From Enterobacter sp. ENT03 (GTDB lineage Bacteria > Pseudomonadota > Gammaproteobacteria > Enterobacterales > Enterobacteriaceae), in the NCBI RefSeq assembly GCF_019218745.1, contig NZ_JAHUXA010000001.1:930001-994000 (forward strand): a stretch of DNA of 64,000 nt, written 5' to 3'. Made by a program: the position numbers and the translations under genes. The notes under the pieces were generated by a model. The model did not search any database. It was not told the origin of the DNA and saw only the letters and a program-made list of their open reading frames with translations. How positions within the stretch are numbered: the stretch's first letter is position 1; every line of letters begins with the position of its first letter. Positions 6,804 through 16,581 of this stretch are shown here, in pieces.

Positions 6804-9578
6804 TCAAAACTCTTGATCGTACTGAAGAAATTCTGTTTCCAGATGCAGAAGATCGTGAATGTAAAACAGCTCCGCTTCGGGAATATGGACACTATAACTC
6901 GCCTCAATGACACTGATGGCCTCGCGCAGCGCCGGAAGGTGTTGGCGTTGACACTGTGCGCGATGCCCGGCGTAGTTGTGGATCGCCGCCTGGCGGATCA
7001 GACGTTCAATAAGACAGCTAACGTGGATATAGAGCGCGACCTTACGGTCGTTCGGCACGGCAATCGCCGTCAGATGCTGGTAGCGCGTGAGAAAGGCTTC
7101 AACCTGATTGATGACTTTGCTGGTATCGAGAATGGTGACCGACTCAATTACCCGGCGCAGGGAGAAGTTTTTCACGATCCGTTCGTTAATCTGCATCACG
7201 TCGGCGGGGCTGATAAGGGTGCCGAACAGCGCCATCAATGTTTCTTTACCCTGACCGGAAATCAGCGTATCCAGCGAAATCCATGGCACATCAGGAATGC
7301 GGGGATCGAGGGTGCCAATCAGCGCCAGCACGTCAAAGCGGGAAAAGATCGGCTCGCGCCGTTTATTCGCCGCCAGAATGTCGTACTCATAGGCTACGAC
7401 GTCTATACCCAGCTCCTGCGGAATGCTCGCTTTCAGCAAGCTGCTTAAATTGCTGGCCGCGCCAATCCCCGTTGCGCAGGTGGTAATGATCGCTTTTGGT
7501 TTGTTCCGTTCCGGCCAGATGATTTTATGCTCCACCGGCAGATCGGCGGCGATGTCACTGGCGATGGTTTCCAGATAATCGCCCTGTAAAATGCGCTCGC
7601 CCACGTACAGCGCCATGCGCGTGGAGACGTTATTAATGATCACCACTGGCATCGTCACCTGTCGGCTGAAATAGTGATGGATGTCGTTAAGGGAGCCCAT
7701 ATCCACCAGGATCACCAGACTGCTGGCCAGCGCATTACGCTCCACGTACTGCGTTACCTGCTGGGCAATGGCCTCCGGCGTGACGTCGAGCGGCATATCA
7801 AAGGATTCATAGACGGTCTGCTTCAGTAGCCGATTGGCGACGTTGGCAATACTGCTGGCGGTCGCATAACCGTGGGCGAGGATCACCGCTTTGGTGACCA
7901 GCTGACTACTCTGCACACCGCTTTTGTTCAGCCACAGCAGCAGCAAAATACGGTCCATGGTCTGAATGCGCAGATCAAGCCTGCGGGCCAGCGAGACCAG
8001 AACTTCTTCGCAAAACAAATACAGTAGCGGGTATTTTTGTTCTAAAAAACGATCGAGCTGTTTGCACATCTCGGCGTTCAGCCGCGAGCGTTCACTGGTG
8101 GACCGATGCATCAGATAATGCCCGATGGCGTAGATGCCGTTACCGTTAAACTGGATGTTGTAACTTTTCTCCAGTCGATAAAATTCCTCCCGCACCTGGC
8201 TGGTCACCAGCATCAGCATTTGCGAACTGGTTTTGTCCTCGTTATCAAAGATCAGGCGGTCAAACAGATTTTCAATTTCATGGCCGATGCGCTGCTCAAT
8301 ATCATCCCACGGCTGTTGCGTCGTACGGTATTTTTCAAACAGCGTCAGTACGCTGAGCTGCGCATCATGGATGAGCATTCGCCCGACATCCTGCGCCTGA
8401 AGCAGCCACGGCAGACGGGTGTTTTCATCCAGTACGATGTCTTCCCCCTGCCCGGCTGTTGTGTCGCTGAGCGCGGGCAACTGCGCCATCACCGGCTCCG
8501 GCAGATCATGGATGGTCACCTGCAACACCTGCCCGTGACTTTGCCGTGCAAACGCAGACGCCACCACGTATTTAATGACGTTTTTCAGCTCACCGACGTT
8601 TCCCCGGAAGACATAATGCGTCAGCACGGAAAGCAGACGCGGGCTGATACGTAATGCCAGCCCCACCTTTTTCGCCTCTAGCCAGAAAAATTGCAGGATC
8701 AGCGCCTCCTTCTCTTTACGGCTGCGGCTTTCCAGATCCGGCAATACCACCTGAATGGGAATACGACGAATAAAGGTGGTCAGAAAGGTGCTGTGAATAT
8801 CTTCGGTAGTGGCGAAGATGAGCCGCACGGCAACGCGATGCCCGCTGGCCGTCTCCCCCAGACGATAAATTTCACCCCGATCGAGCCAGGTGAAAAGCTT
8901 TTCCTGCCCTTCCGCATGCAGGCGGTGTACTTCATCCAGAAACAGGATCCCGCCATCCGCGGCCTCAAAGGCACCGGCTTTATCGCTGGTCGCCCCGGTA
9001 AAAGCCCCTTTGACGTAGCCAAACAAGTTGGCGGCGAGCAGCTCTGGATTGCTGGCGTACTGGGCGCAGTTCAGGGTGACAAAAGGCGCGTCGGCATCAA
9101 TAAGCCCGTGAGCGATGGCATAGCCGTGCATCAGGTTCGCCAGATAACTTTTGCCGGTACCGCTGTCGCCGGTGATCAGCAGCGGCAGGCCGCCGTCCGG
9201 ATAAAACAGCGCGGTTTTGAGCTGCTCGATGGGCTTTTTAAGAGAGCCTTCATGACCGATGAGCAGGGAAAAGTGATCCTGTTGTACGCGCTCGCCGTCG
9301 TTTTCCGCCAGCAGTTCGCCGAGGCTGGCAAACTCCGTGCGCGACAGCGGATAAAACTGTTGCTCAAAACTGGCCTTATGCAGGAAGTAGACCGGACGGG
9401 TATTGATTTTTATCAGCACGCCCTCTGCCACCAGTTGATTGAGATAGTGGCTGGCGGTATTACGCTGTAGCCCAAAACGCTGCGCCAGATGACGGGCAGT
9501 GAAAATCTCGCTGACGTCATGCGGATCAAAAAAATCAGTCTGGTTGATTAAAAAGGTGAGCAAAACGTCTTTACGCAT
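6804..9578 (-). CDS. gfrR: LevR-like sigma-54-dependent activator of the gfr operon, PTS-regulated
   Basis: This 924-residue regulator has a winged helix at residues 1-75. Its AAA+ sigma-54 activator domain has Walker A GDSGTGKS at 137-144, GAFTGA at 191-196 and Walker B ILFLDE at 211-216. The C-terminal half is built of PTS-responsive modules: a first PRD (about 455-560), an EIIA-Man-like module (LAHGYATASS near 568), an EIIB-like module (TTCATGIGAA near 699) and a final PRD (conserved His near 853). This is the LevR/DagR/GfrR architecture, in which HPr- and EIIB-dependent phosphorylation reports substrate. GAFTGA shows it contacts sigma-54 rather than acting as a sigma-70 regulator. It lies upstream of gfrA on the same strand. 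Confidence 0.9.
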   Translation of the reverse strand: MRKDVLLTFLINQTDFFDPHDVSEIFTARHLAQRFGLQRNTASHYLNQLVAEGVLIKINTRPVYFLHKASFEQQFYPLSRTEFASLGELLAENDGERVQQDHFSLLIGHEGSLKKPIEQLKTALFYPDGGLPLLITGDSGTGKSYLANLMHGYAIAHGLIDADAPFVTLNCAQYASNPELLAANLFGYVKGAFTGATSDKAGAFEAADGGILFLDEVHRLHAEGQEKLFTWLDRGEIYRLGETASGHRVAVRLIFATTEDIHSTFLTTFIRRIPIQVVLPDLESRSRKEKEALILQFFWLEAKKVGLALRISPRLLSVLTHYVFRGNVGELKNVIKYVVASAFARQSHGQVLQVTIHDLPEPVMAQLPALSDTTAGQGEDIVLDENTRLPWLLQAQDVGRMLIHDAQLSVLTLFEKYRTTQQPWDDIEQRIGHEIENLFDRLIFDNEDKTSSQMLMLVTSQVREEFYRLEKSYNIQFNGNGIYAIGHYLMHRSTSERSRLNAEMCKQLDRFLEQKYPLLYLFCEEVLVSLARRLDLRIQTMDRILLLLWLNKSGVQSSQLVTKAVILAHGYATASSIANVANRLLKQTVYESFDMPLDVTPEAIAQQVTQYVERNALASSLVILVDMGSLNDIHHYFSRQVTMPVVIINNVSTRMALYVGERILQGDYLETIASDIAADLPVEHKIIWPERNKPKAIITTCATGIGAASNLSSLLKASIPQELGIDVVAYEYDILAANKRREPIFSRFDVLALIGTLDPRIPDVPWISLDTLISGQGKETLMALFGTLISPADVMQINERIVKNFSLRRVIESVTILDTSKVINQVEAFLTRYQHLTAIAVPNDRKVALYIHVSCLIERLIRQAAIHNYAGHRAQCQRQHLPALREAISVIEASYSVHIPEAELFYIHDLLHLETEFLQYDQEF

Positions 9579-10099
9579 GGGGCGTTCCTTTTACAGCGCT
9601 GTACTTATCAGGCGCTATCATGCCGTGAAAGGCTGCGATGACGGGGAAAAGGCCGGAAAGGTTTTTTGTTTTTGTGGGCAATCGCACAAAATGTGTTGTC
9701 ACTTTTTTGTCACTTATAGCTAACGCCACGCTAAGGTCGATCAGAAAAAACGAGACACCGCTCACAATTTAACCTTATAAATCAAGCAGGAAAAAGGGCG
9801 TTTTCATTAAGGCAAATGGCGTCGCTCAAGCGGGATTTATTGCGCCAGGAAATTAAAGTGTCGTCGTTCCCCGACACAACCTAAGTAACGGAAAGTATTT
9901 AAGAAAATGCCGCTTGTTTCCCTGATTTATTAAGCGTACATTAGCGCCGTCTGGTGTGATTCACACCTGAATTCTGAGGTGCTGCCGCCGCTCTAAACGA
10001 GATTATTCTCATTTTGACTCAGGCGCGGCGTCACCTCTCTATACTCAGTCCTGTCTTGTTCATGATTGCATACCGATGTGTATGCGGAGCGATGAAAAA
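9579..10099. other. gfrR-ypdK divergent intergenic region, 521 bases
   Basis: This region holds the promoters of gfrR (minus strand) and ypdK (plus strand). A possible CRP site is annotated separately. A TATACT near 10040 may be the ypdK -10. I searched for a second copy of the argW 3' end, which would mark an island boundary, and saw none. Confidence 0.5.
9673..9688 (-). promoter_or_regulatory. Candidate CRP site upstream of gfrR
   Basis: TGTGG-N6-GCACA differs from the TGTGA-N6-TCACA consensus by one base in each half and keeps its symmetry. It lies about 85 bases before the gfrR start, a plausible place for catabolite control. No clear -35/-10 pair was identified, so this is tentative. 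Confidence 0.4.
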
Positions 10100-10171
10100 G
10101 TGAAATATTTCTTTATGGGCATTTCGGTAATGGTCATTGTATGGGCCGGCACTTTTGCCCTGATGATCTGA
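10100..10171 (+). CDS. ypdK: YpdK, 23-residue membrane microprotein
   Basis: The reading frame starts at GTG and encodes 23 residues (MKYFFMGISVMVIVWAGTF, then ALMI). It differs from my recollection of E. coli YpdK at one position, and its place beside alaC is conserved. It is a single hydrophobic segment, so a one-pass inner-membrane peptide is expected; its function is unknown. An ATG eight bases upstream leads only to a three-codon frame, which leaves the GTG as the start. The terminator at 10185-10216 follows. Confidence 0.85.
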   Translation: MKYFFMGISVMVIVWAGTFALMI

Positions 10172-10184
10172 GCAACGTTCATAC

Positions 10185-10216
10185 AAAAAAACAGGAGCCA
10201 TTTTGGCTCCTGTTTT
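10185..10216. terminator. Bidirectional terminator between ypdK and alaC
   Basis: CAGGAGCCA and TGGCTCCTG form a 9-bp stem with a TTT loop, flanked by A and T runs. It serves the convergent ypdK and alaC genes. Confidence 0.92.
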
Positions 10217-10219
10217 TGT

Positions 10220-11458
10220 TTATTCCGCCTCTTCGGTCAGCGGTCTGGCAGTGGAAGGAAGTAGCCCGTCGGCACGGAACATCGCTTTAATGCCCCGTAT
10301 GGCCTGACGGATACGATCCCGGTTCTCAATCAGCGCAAAGCGCACATGGGTATCACCGTAATCACCGAAACCAATCCCCGGCGATACGCATACCTTCGCC
10401 TCGTTCAGCAGCTTCTTGGCAAACTCCAGCGAGCCCATTGCCGCGTACTGTTCAGGGATCTTCGCCCACACGTACATCGAGGCTTTCGGCATTTCCACCA
10501 TCCAACCCGCTTCGTGCAGCCCTTTCACCAGTACATCACGACGACGTTTGTACTGCGCGGCAATGTCCTTCACGCACTGCTGATCGCCTTCCAGCGCGGC
10601 AATCGCCGCCACCTGTAACGGCGTAAAAGTGCCGTAATCGTGGTAACTCTTGATACGCGCCAGCGCGTTCACCAGCACAGAATTCCCCACCATGAAACCA
10701 ATACGCCAGCCGGCCATATTGTAGCTTTTCGACAGGGTAAAAAATTCGACCGCCACATCGCGCGCGCCCGGCACCTGCATGATGGACGGCGCTTTCCAGC
10801 CGTCATAAACAATGTCGGCATAAGCCAGATCATGCACCACCAGCACGTCATAACGCTTCGCCAGCGCCACCACTTTTTCGAAGAACTCCAGCTCAACGCA
10901 TTGCGCGGTCGGGTTCGACGGAAAACCGAGGATCATCATTTTCGGCTTGGGATAGCTTTCGCGGATAGCGCGCTCCAGCTCATTGAAGAAGTCCACGCCC
11001 TCCACCAGCGGCACAGAACGCACCTGCGCCCCGGCGATCACCGCGCCATAAATATGGATCGGGTAGCTGGGATTAGGCACCAGCACGGTATCGCCATGAT
11101 CGAGCGTGGCCAGCATCAGGTGCGCCAGCCCCTCTTTTGAGCCGATGGTAACGATGGCTTCCGTTTCCGGATCAATATCCACCTCATAGCGATCCTGGTA
11201 CCAGCGCGAAATCGCGCGGCGCAGACGCGGAATGCCGCGGGAGGTGGAATAACCGTGCGTATCCGGGCGCTGCGCCACGGTGCAAAGTTTTTCGACGATA
11301 TGCGGCGGCGTTGGGCCGTCGGGGTTGCCCATACTGAAATCGATAATATCTTCACCGCGACGACGCGCGGCCATTTTCAGTTCAGCGGTAATGTTAAAAA
11401 CATAAGGGGGAAGACGTTCGATGCGCGTAAAGCGGCGTACTGGACTGGAGTCAGCCAT
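10220..11458 (-). CDS. alaC: AlaC, glutamate-pyruvate aminotransferase
   Basis: This 412-residue class I/II aminotransferase is the same length as E. coli AlaC and near-identical over long stretches. The PLP-binding lysine lies in [15 protein letters not shown]; substrate-handling motifs include FPSNPTAQ and the C-terminal [11 protein letters not shown] arginine. It is one of the main alanine-forming transaminases, making alanine from pyruvate with glutamate as amino donor. It is transcribed away from pyrS across a 387-base gap. In E. coli its expression responds to SgrR/SgrS-related stress and Lrp; no such site was recognised here. Confidence 0.96.
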   Translation of the reverse strand: MADSSPVRRFTRIERLPPYVFNITAELKMAARRRGEDIIDFSMGNPDGPTPPHIVEKLCTVAQRPDTHGYSTSRGIPRLRRAISRWYQDRYEVDIDPETEAIVTIGSKEGLAHLMLATLDHGDTVLVPNPSYPIHIYGAVIAGAQVRSVPLVEGVDFFNELERAIRESYPKPKMMILGFPSNPTAQCVELEFFEKVVALAKRYDVLVVHDLAYADIVYDGWKAPSIMQVPGARDVAVEFFTLSKSYNMAGWRIGFMVGNSVLVNALARIKSYHDYGTFTPLQVAAIAALEGDQQCVKDIAAQYKRRRDVLVKGLHEAGWMVEMPKASMYVWAKIPEQYAAMGSLEFAKKLLNEAKVCVSPGIGFGDYGDTHVRFALIENRDRIRQAIRGIKAMFRADGLLPSTARPLTEEAE

Positions 11459-11845
11459 AGATTCCTCGATGTAACGTTAGCGCCCGGACCGTCCGAGCGA
11501 CGTTGCCACTGCGTGGCATGCTTTGAAAATAGCCTGAATAAATTCCCGCTGTCGAGGGGCAGCGGAAAATAAATTATCCAGAAGCCAAAAGCGGAAGCGA
11601 TTTTTCGCGAGAAGACGCTGACTGAATCATTCGCACCCTGAATAAAACAAAGGTTTAACACGATGATAATTTTGATGTTACCCGTCAGTGATGCTTTTCA
11701 CCTGCGACCGCTGTCTGACTGTCCACCTGTGACAATCCCCTTTTAATTTTAAGGGTTTTCCTCTTAAAGGAGGGCGGAAGTTAACTGGTCATCTGGCGTC
11801 AGATTTTTTATCATCTCTGTTCCACGCCATTCACACGAGTTATCC
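11459..11845. other. alaC-pyrS divergent intergenic region, 387 bases
   Basis: This region contains both divergent promoters. It is AT-richer than its flanks, and a short stem (CCCTT/AAGGG) lies near 11735-11757. I cannot assign operators. Confidence 0.4.
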
Positions 11846-13543
11846 GTGCACGAAATATTCAACATGCTGCTGGCGGTCTTCGACCGGGCCGCGTTAATGC
11901 TGATTTGTCTGTTTTTCTTGATCCGCATGCGCCTGTTCCGCGAGCTGCTGCATAAAACGGCCCACTCACCCAAAGAGCTGCTGGCGGTGACGGCGATTTT
12001 TTCCATGTTTGCGCTGTTCAGCACCTGGTCCGGCGTGCCCGTAGAGGGGTCGCTGGTAAACGTGCGTATTATTGCGGTGATGTCCGGGGGGATCTTATTC
12101 GGGCCCTGGGTCGGGATTATTACCGGCATCATTGCCGGTATTCACCGCTACCTGATCGATATTGGCGGCGTTACTGCCATTCCTTGTTTTATCACCAGTA
12201 TTATCGCCGGCTGCATGGCGGGCTGGATCAACCGTAAAACACCGAAAGCGCATCACTGGCGTATCGGCATCATCACCGGGATGTTGTGCGAAACCCTGAC
12301 CATGATTCTGGTGGTGATTTGGGCGCCGAGCATCTCGCTGGGGCTGGATATTGTGTCGAAAATCGGCATCCCGATGATCCTCGGCACTGTATGTATCGGC
12401 TTTATTGTGCTGCTGGTGCAGAGCGTGGAAGGTGAGCAGGAAGCCAGCGCCGCGCGGCAGGCCAAGCTGGCGCTGGATATTGCCAACAAAACCCTGCCGC
12501 TGTTCCGCCATGTTAATACGGAATCCCTGCGTCAGGTTTGCGACATCATCCGCCGCGATATTCACGCGGATGCAGTTGCGATCACCAATGTTGAGCATGT
12601 GCTGGCCTACGTCGGCATCGGGGAAAATAACTATCGCGACAGCGATGATATTATCAGCCCCACCACCAATGAGGCGATAAAGTCCGGTAAAATCATTATT
12701 AAAAACAATGACGAAGCGCATCGCACACCGGAAATACACTCCATGCTGGTGATACCGCTATGGGAAAAAGGCGTGGTGACCGGCACGTTAAAAATCTATT
12801 ACTGCCATGCGCACCAGATCACCTCCTCGTTACAGGAAATGGCGATCGGTCTGTCACAGATCATCTCCACCCAGCTGGAAGTGTCGCGCGCCGAGCAGTT
12901 ACGTGAGATGGCCAATAAAGCGGAACTGCGCGCCCTGCAAAGCAAAATTAATCCGCATTTTCTGTTTAATGCCCTGAACGCGATTTCGTCGTCGATTCGC
13001 CTGAACCCGGATACCGCCCGGCAGCTGATTTACAATTTATCGCGCTACCTGCGCTATAACATTGAACTGAAAGACGATGAGCAAATTGATATTAAGAAAG
13101 AGTTGTATCAAATCAAGGATTACATCGCCATTGAGCAGGCGCGCTTCGGGGACAAACTGACAGTGATTTATGACATCGACGAGGATGTTAGCTGCGTGAT
13201 CCCAAGTCTGCTGATCCAGCCGCTGGTGGAAAATGCCATTGTGCACGGCATCCAGCCTTGTAAGGGAAAAGGCGTGGTCACCATCAGCGTGGCGGAATGC
13301 GGTAATCGGGTACGCATCGCCGTGCGCGATACCGGCAACGGCATCGATCCTAAGGTTATTGAGCGCGTAGAGGCCAACGAGATGCCCGGCAATAAAATCG
13401 GCCTGCTCAACGTTCATCACCGCGTAAAACTGCTGTACGGCGAAGGGCTGCATATTCGTCGCCTGGAGCCAGGCACTGAAATTGCCTTCTACGTACCACA
13501 CGATCGCGCGCCGCTGCCTGCGCCGGTTACGCTGTTGCAATAA
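11846..13543 (+). CDS. pyrS: PyrS (YpdA), LytS-family pyruvate-sensing histidine kinase
   Basis: This 565-residue kinase matches E. coli YpdA over its length. The first 190 or so residues form a 5TMR-LYT membrane sensor (multiple hydrophobic segments with [17 protein letters not shown]), followed by a GAF domain (about 230-345). The His-kinase region follows, with the phospho-accepting His in [18 protein letters not shown] and the ATP-binding N box [12 protein letters not shown]. The start is GTG. YpdA/YpdB respond to extracellular pyruvate in E. coli and switch on the transporter gene yhjX. The gene is 14 bases from pyrR, so the two are co-transcribed. Confidence 0.95.
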   Translation: MHEIFNMLLAVFDRAALMLICLFFLIRMRLFRELLHKTAHSPKELLAVTAIFSMFALFSTWSGVPVEGSLVNVRIIAVMSGGILFGPWVGIITGIIAGIHRYLIDIGGVTAIPCFITSIIAGCMAGWINRKTPKAHHWRIGIITGMLCETLTMILVVIWAPSISLGLDIVSKIGIPMILGTVCIGFIVLLVQSVEGEQEASAARQAKLALDIANKTLPLFRHVNTESLRQVCDIIRRDIHADAVAITNVEHVLAYVGIGENNYRDSDDIISPTTNEAIKSGKIIIKNNDEAHRTPEIHSMLVIPLWEKGVVTGTLKIYYCHAHQITSSLQEMAIGLSQIISTQLEVSRAEQLREMANKAELRALQSKINPHFLFNALNAISSSIRLNPDTARQLIYNLSRYLRYNIELKDDEQIDIKKELYQIKDYIAIEQARFGDKLTVIYDIDEDVSCVIPSLLIQPLVENAIVHGIQPCKGKGVVTISVAECGNRVRIAVRDTGNGIDPKVIERVEANEMPGNKIGLLNVHHRVKLLYGEGLHIRRLEPGTEIAFYVPHDRAPLPAPVTLLQ

Positions 13544-13557
13544 TCAGGAGTGTCACC

Positions 13558-14289
13558 ATGAAAGTCATCATTGTCGAAGATGAAATCCTGGCGCAACAGG
13601 AGTTGAGCTGGCTCATTAAAGAACACAGCCAGATGGAGATAGTCGGCACCTTTGAGGATGGTCTGGACGTGCTGAAGTTTCTCCAGCACAACAAAGTGGA
13701 CGCGCTGTTTCTGGACATTAATATTCCGTCGCTGGACGGCGTTTTGCTGGCGCAGAACATCAGCCAGTTTGCCCATAAACCGTTCATTGTGTTTATTACC
13801 GCGTGGAAAGAACATGCGGTGGAAGCCTTCGAGCTGGAAGCGTTTGACTACATCCTGAAACCTTATCAGGAGTCGCGCATCATCAATATGCTGCAAAAGC
13901 TGGAGACAGCCTTTCAACAGCAATCAGGGACGGGTGCGAGCAGCCCAATGGTGCGTGAAAACGATACCATTAACCTGATCAAAGATGAGCGCATCATCGT
14001 CACCAGTATTCACGATATTTATTATGCGGAAGCGCATGAGAAGATGACGTTCGTATATACCCGTCGCGATGAATTTGTGATGCCGATGAATATCACGGAG
14101 TTTTGCAACAAACTGCCGACGGCGCATTTTTTTCGCTGCCACCGCTCGTACTGTGTGAATCTGGACAAGATCCGCGAAATCGAACCCTGGTTTAACAACA
14201 CCTATATTCTGCGACTGCGGGATCTTGATTTTCAGGTCCCGGTCAGCCGCAGTAAAGTCAAAGAGTTCAGGCAGTTAATGCACCTGTAA
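13558..14289 (+). CDS. pyrR: PyrR (YpdB), LytTR response regulator
   Basis: This 243-residue protein has a receiver domain (phospho-acceptor Asp in DALFLDINIPSLDG, near residue 53; conserved Lys in DYILKPY) and a C-terminal LytTR DNA-binding domain (from about 145, with FFRCHRSYCVNLDKIREIEPW). It pairs with the kinase immediately upstream. Here the unit stops at pyrR: the ypdC and fry genes that follow in E. coli are absent, and glk converges after only 5 bases. pyrR here means the response regulator, not the Bacillus pyrimidine attenuator of the same name. Confidence 0.95.
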   Translation: MKVIIVEDEILAQQELSWLIKEHSQMEIVGTFEDGLDVLKFLQHNKVDALFLDINIPSLDGVLLAQNISQFAHKPFIVFITAWKEHAVEAFELEAFDYILKPYQESRIINMLQKLETAFQQQSGTGASSPMVRENDTINLIKDERIIVTSIHDIYYAEAHEKMTFVYTRRDEFVMPMNITEFCNKLPTAHFFRCHRSYCVNLDKIREIEPWFNNTYILRLRDLDFQVPVSRSKVKEFRQLMHL

Positions 14290-14294
14290 AGGGT

Positions 14295-15260
14295 TTACAG
14301 ATAGTAACCCAACGTCTGACGTAAATGCGCACCCGCGCCGAGCAGGCCTGGGTTGTCGTGCACGATCAGATAAACCGGAATATCCTGCACGTAGGATTTG
14401 AAACGTCCTTTGTCTTCAAAGCCGCCGCGAAAGCCTGAGGCGGTGAAGAAATCGAGGAAGCGCGGCACAATGCCCCCGGCGATATATACGCCGCCGAAGG
14501 TGCCGAGCGTCAGCGCCAGGTTGCCGCCGAAACGTCCCATGATCACACAGAACAGCGACAGCGCACGGCGACAGTCGATGCAGCTGTCTTCCAGCGCACG
14601 CTCCGTGATGTCTTTCGGTTGCAGGTTTTCTGGCAGGCGTCCATCGGATTTCACAATTGCGCGGTAAAGGTTCACAAGCCCAGGACCGGAGAGCACGCGC
14701 TCAGCCGAAACGTGACCGATTTCACTGCGCAGCTCTTCAAGGATAATGCCCTCTTCTTCGCTGTTCGGTGCAAAATCCACATGGCCGCCTTCGCCCGGCA
14801 GGCTGACCCAGCGTTTGTCGACGTGCACAAGATGCGCCACGCCGAGGCCCGTGCCTGCGCCATACACGGCAATTGGTTTGCCTTCCACCGGCTCACCGCC
14901 GCCAAACTGCGTCAGATGCTCTTTTTTCAGCATCGGGATCGCCATTGAAACCGCAGTAAAGTCGTTGATAATTTCCAGATGCGCAAAGCCGAGACTTTTC
15001 TTCATTTCTGCGATGGAGAATTCCCAGGTGTGATTGGTCATCGCCACCCAGTCACCGGTGATCGGACAGGCAATCGCGATACAGCCATCCTCAACCTCCG
15101 CGCCCGTCTCGTCCAGATAGACACGGACAACCGCTTCCAGCGTGGGATAATCCAGGCCGGAATAGGTTTTGGCGCGGGAAATTTCGCCGCTGTCGACATC
15201 ACACAACGCCAGGCGTGCGTTAGTGCCGCCCACGTCACCTACTAATGCATACTTTGTCAT
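14295..15260 (-). CDS. glk: Glucokinase
   Basis: This 321-residue ROK-independent (group A) glucokinase equals the E. coli enzyme in length and nearly in sequence. [15 protein letters not shown] is the phosphate-binding loop, [12 protein letters not shown] carries the sugar-binding Asp, and [11 protein letters not shown] and EGGHVDFAP complete the active site. It phosphorylates free glucose with ATP, for example glucose released from disaccharides inside the cell. The start at 15260 was chosen from the conserved MTKYALVGD beginning; an upstream in-frame start would add 14 residues that are not conserved. A Cra-like site lies upstream. Confidence 0.96.
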   Translation of the reverse strand: MTKYALVGDVGGTNARLALCDVDSGEISRAKTYSGLDYPTLEAVVRVYLDETGAEVEDGCIAIACPITGDWVAMTNHTWEFSIAEMKKSLGFAHLEIINDFTAVSMAIPMLKKEHLTQFGGGEPVEGKPIAVYGAGTGLGVAHLVHVDKRWVSLPGEGGHVDFAPNSEEEGIILEELRSEIGHVSAERVLSGPGLVNLYRAIVKSDGRLPENLQPKDITERALEDSCIDCRRALSLFCVIMGRFGGNLALTLGTFGGVYIAGGIVPRFLDFFTASGFRGGFEDKGRFKSYVQDIPVYLIVHDNPGLLGAGAHLRQTLGYYL

Positions 15261-15380
15261 TCTTTTTACTGCTCCGCTGAAGTCAGAAAAATTCTTTGGC
15301 ACACTGTAAATTCATGGCGCGTTAACAACAATGACCATAGCACGAGTGCCTGTATATTATTGAGCTTCATCACATAATAA

Positions 15381-15395
15381 CTTTACCGTTTCAGC
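15381..15395 (-). promoter_or_regulatory. Candidate Cra (FruR) site upstream of glk
   Basis: On the minus strand the sequence is CTTTACCGTTTCAGC read as GCTGAAACGGTAAAG. The left half matches the Cra consensus GCTGAAWCGWTTCA exactly and the right half is imperfect. E. coli glk is known to be Cra-repressed. The site lies about 120 bases before the glk start. Confidence 0.5.
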
Positions 15396-15410
15396 AAAGT
15401 CTCAAAGCTG

Positions 15411-15426
15411 GTGTAAACGTATACAC
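15411..15426. promoter_or_regulatory. Operator-like 16-bp palindrome before the aldo/keto reductase
   Basis: GTGTA-AACGTA-TACAC is symmetric except for one base pair around the ACGT centre. It lies 32 bases before the start of the downstream gene, where a repressor could block transcription. The protein that binds is unknown. Confidence 0.4.
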
Positions 15427-15458
15427 TAATGATACGTCTGCATATTGAGGGTTATTAC

Positions 15459-16457
15459 ATGGTTTATCAGGCCGATCCTGAGCGCTATAAAAAGATGGAA
15501 TATCGCCGCTGTGGTCAGAGCGGATTAAAACTGCCGGCGGTGTCGCTGGGCCTGTGGCATAACTTTGGTGATGCCACGCTGGTAGAAACCAGCCGCCAGC
15601 TACTGCGCCGCGCCTTTGATCTCGGGATTACCCATTTCGATCTCGCCAACAACTACGGGCCGCCGCCTGGATCCGCTGAACGCCACTTTGGCCGCATCTT
15701 ACAGGAAGATTTTAGCCCGTGGCGCGATGAGCTGATTATCTCCACCAAAGCGGGCTACACCATGTGGGACGGCCCATACGGCGACTGGGGTTCACGCAAG
15801 TATCTGATCGCCAGCCTTGATCAAAGCCTCAAACGCATGGGGCTGGAGTATGTGGACATTTTCTATCACCACCGCCCGGATCCAGAAACGCCGCTGAGAG
15901 AAACGATGCGCGCGCTGGATCACATCGTGCGCCAGGGCAAAGCGCTGTACGTGGGTCTGTCTAACTATCCGGCGGACATGGCGCGTGAGGCGATTGATAT
16001 TCTTAATGACCTCGGCACGCCGTGCCTGATCCATCAGCCGAAATATTCAATGTTTGAACGCTGGGTGGAAGACGGCCTGCTGGATGTGCTCAGTGAGAAA
16101 GGCGTCGGCAGCATTGCCTTCTCGCCGCTGGCGGGTGGACAGCTGACCGACCGCTATTTACAGGGCATTCCGGCGGATTCCCGCGCCGCCAGCGGCAGCC
16201 GTTTCCTCAATCCCGATCAGTTAACCGATGAGAAGCTGCACAAGGTGCGTCAGTTAAACGATCTGGCACAGCAGCGCGGCCAGAAGCTGTCGCAAATGGC
16301 GCTGGCGTGGGTGCTGCGTGACGATAAAGTGACATCCGTGCTGATCGGTGCAAGTAAAGTGGCGCAGATTGACGACGCGGTCGGCATGCTGGCGAACCGC
16401 CATTTCAGCGCCGAGGAATGCGCAGCAATTGACAGCATCCTCAATAGCGCAAAATAA
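15459..16457 (+). CDS. Aldo/keto reductase of the YghZ (L-glyceraldehyde-3-phosphate reductase) group
   Basis: This 332-residue NADPH-dependent aldo/keto reductase is related to E. coli YghZ/GprA. It carries THFDLANNYGPPPGSAE (catalytic Asp and Tyr), STKAGYTMWDGPYGDWGSRKYL (in part; catalytic Lys), the catalytic His in DIFYHHRPD, and the C-terminal cofactor-binding segment SVLIGASKVAQIDDAV. YghZ-type enzymes reduce L-glyceraldehyde 3-phosphate and detoxify methylglyoxal. I chose the start at 15459 because GAGGG precedes it. It is divergent from glk, where E. coli has no such gene, so it is an accessory paralogue; true substrate is unproven. Confidence 0.82.
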   Translation: MVYQADPERYKKMEYRRCGQSGLKLPAVSLGLWHNFGDATLVETSRQLLRRAFDLGITHFDLANNYGPPPGSAERHFGRILQEDFSPWRDELIISTKAGYTMWDGPYGDWGSRKYLIASLDQSLKRMGLEYVDIFYHHRPDPETPLRETMRALDHIVRQGKALYVGLSNYPADMAREAIDILNDLGTPCLIHQPKYSMFERWVEDGLLDVLSEKGVGSIAFSPLAGGQLTDRYLQGIPADSRAASGSRFLNPDQLTDEKLHKVRQLNDLAQQRGQKLSQMALAWVLRDDKVTSVLIGASKVAQIDDAVGMLANRHFSAEECAAIDSILNSAK

Positions 16458-16581
16458 CAGCAATTTTAGCAAAAAATGCTGCCCTTCATGATTTAAGAGT
16501 TAAACCAATCTACCGGGGCTTTACAGCCCCGTAATATTGCATTAACAGGCCGTTTCGGCCCCGATCGTGAAGGAGATAAGT

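Noticed and set aside
1909-10099. Prophage or integrative element at argW
   Set aside because: argW is a known attachment site, but there is no integrase, no phage gene and no repeat of the tRNA 3' end up to ypdK.
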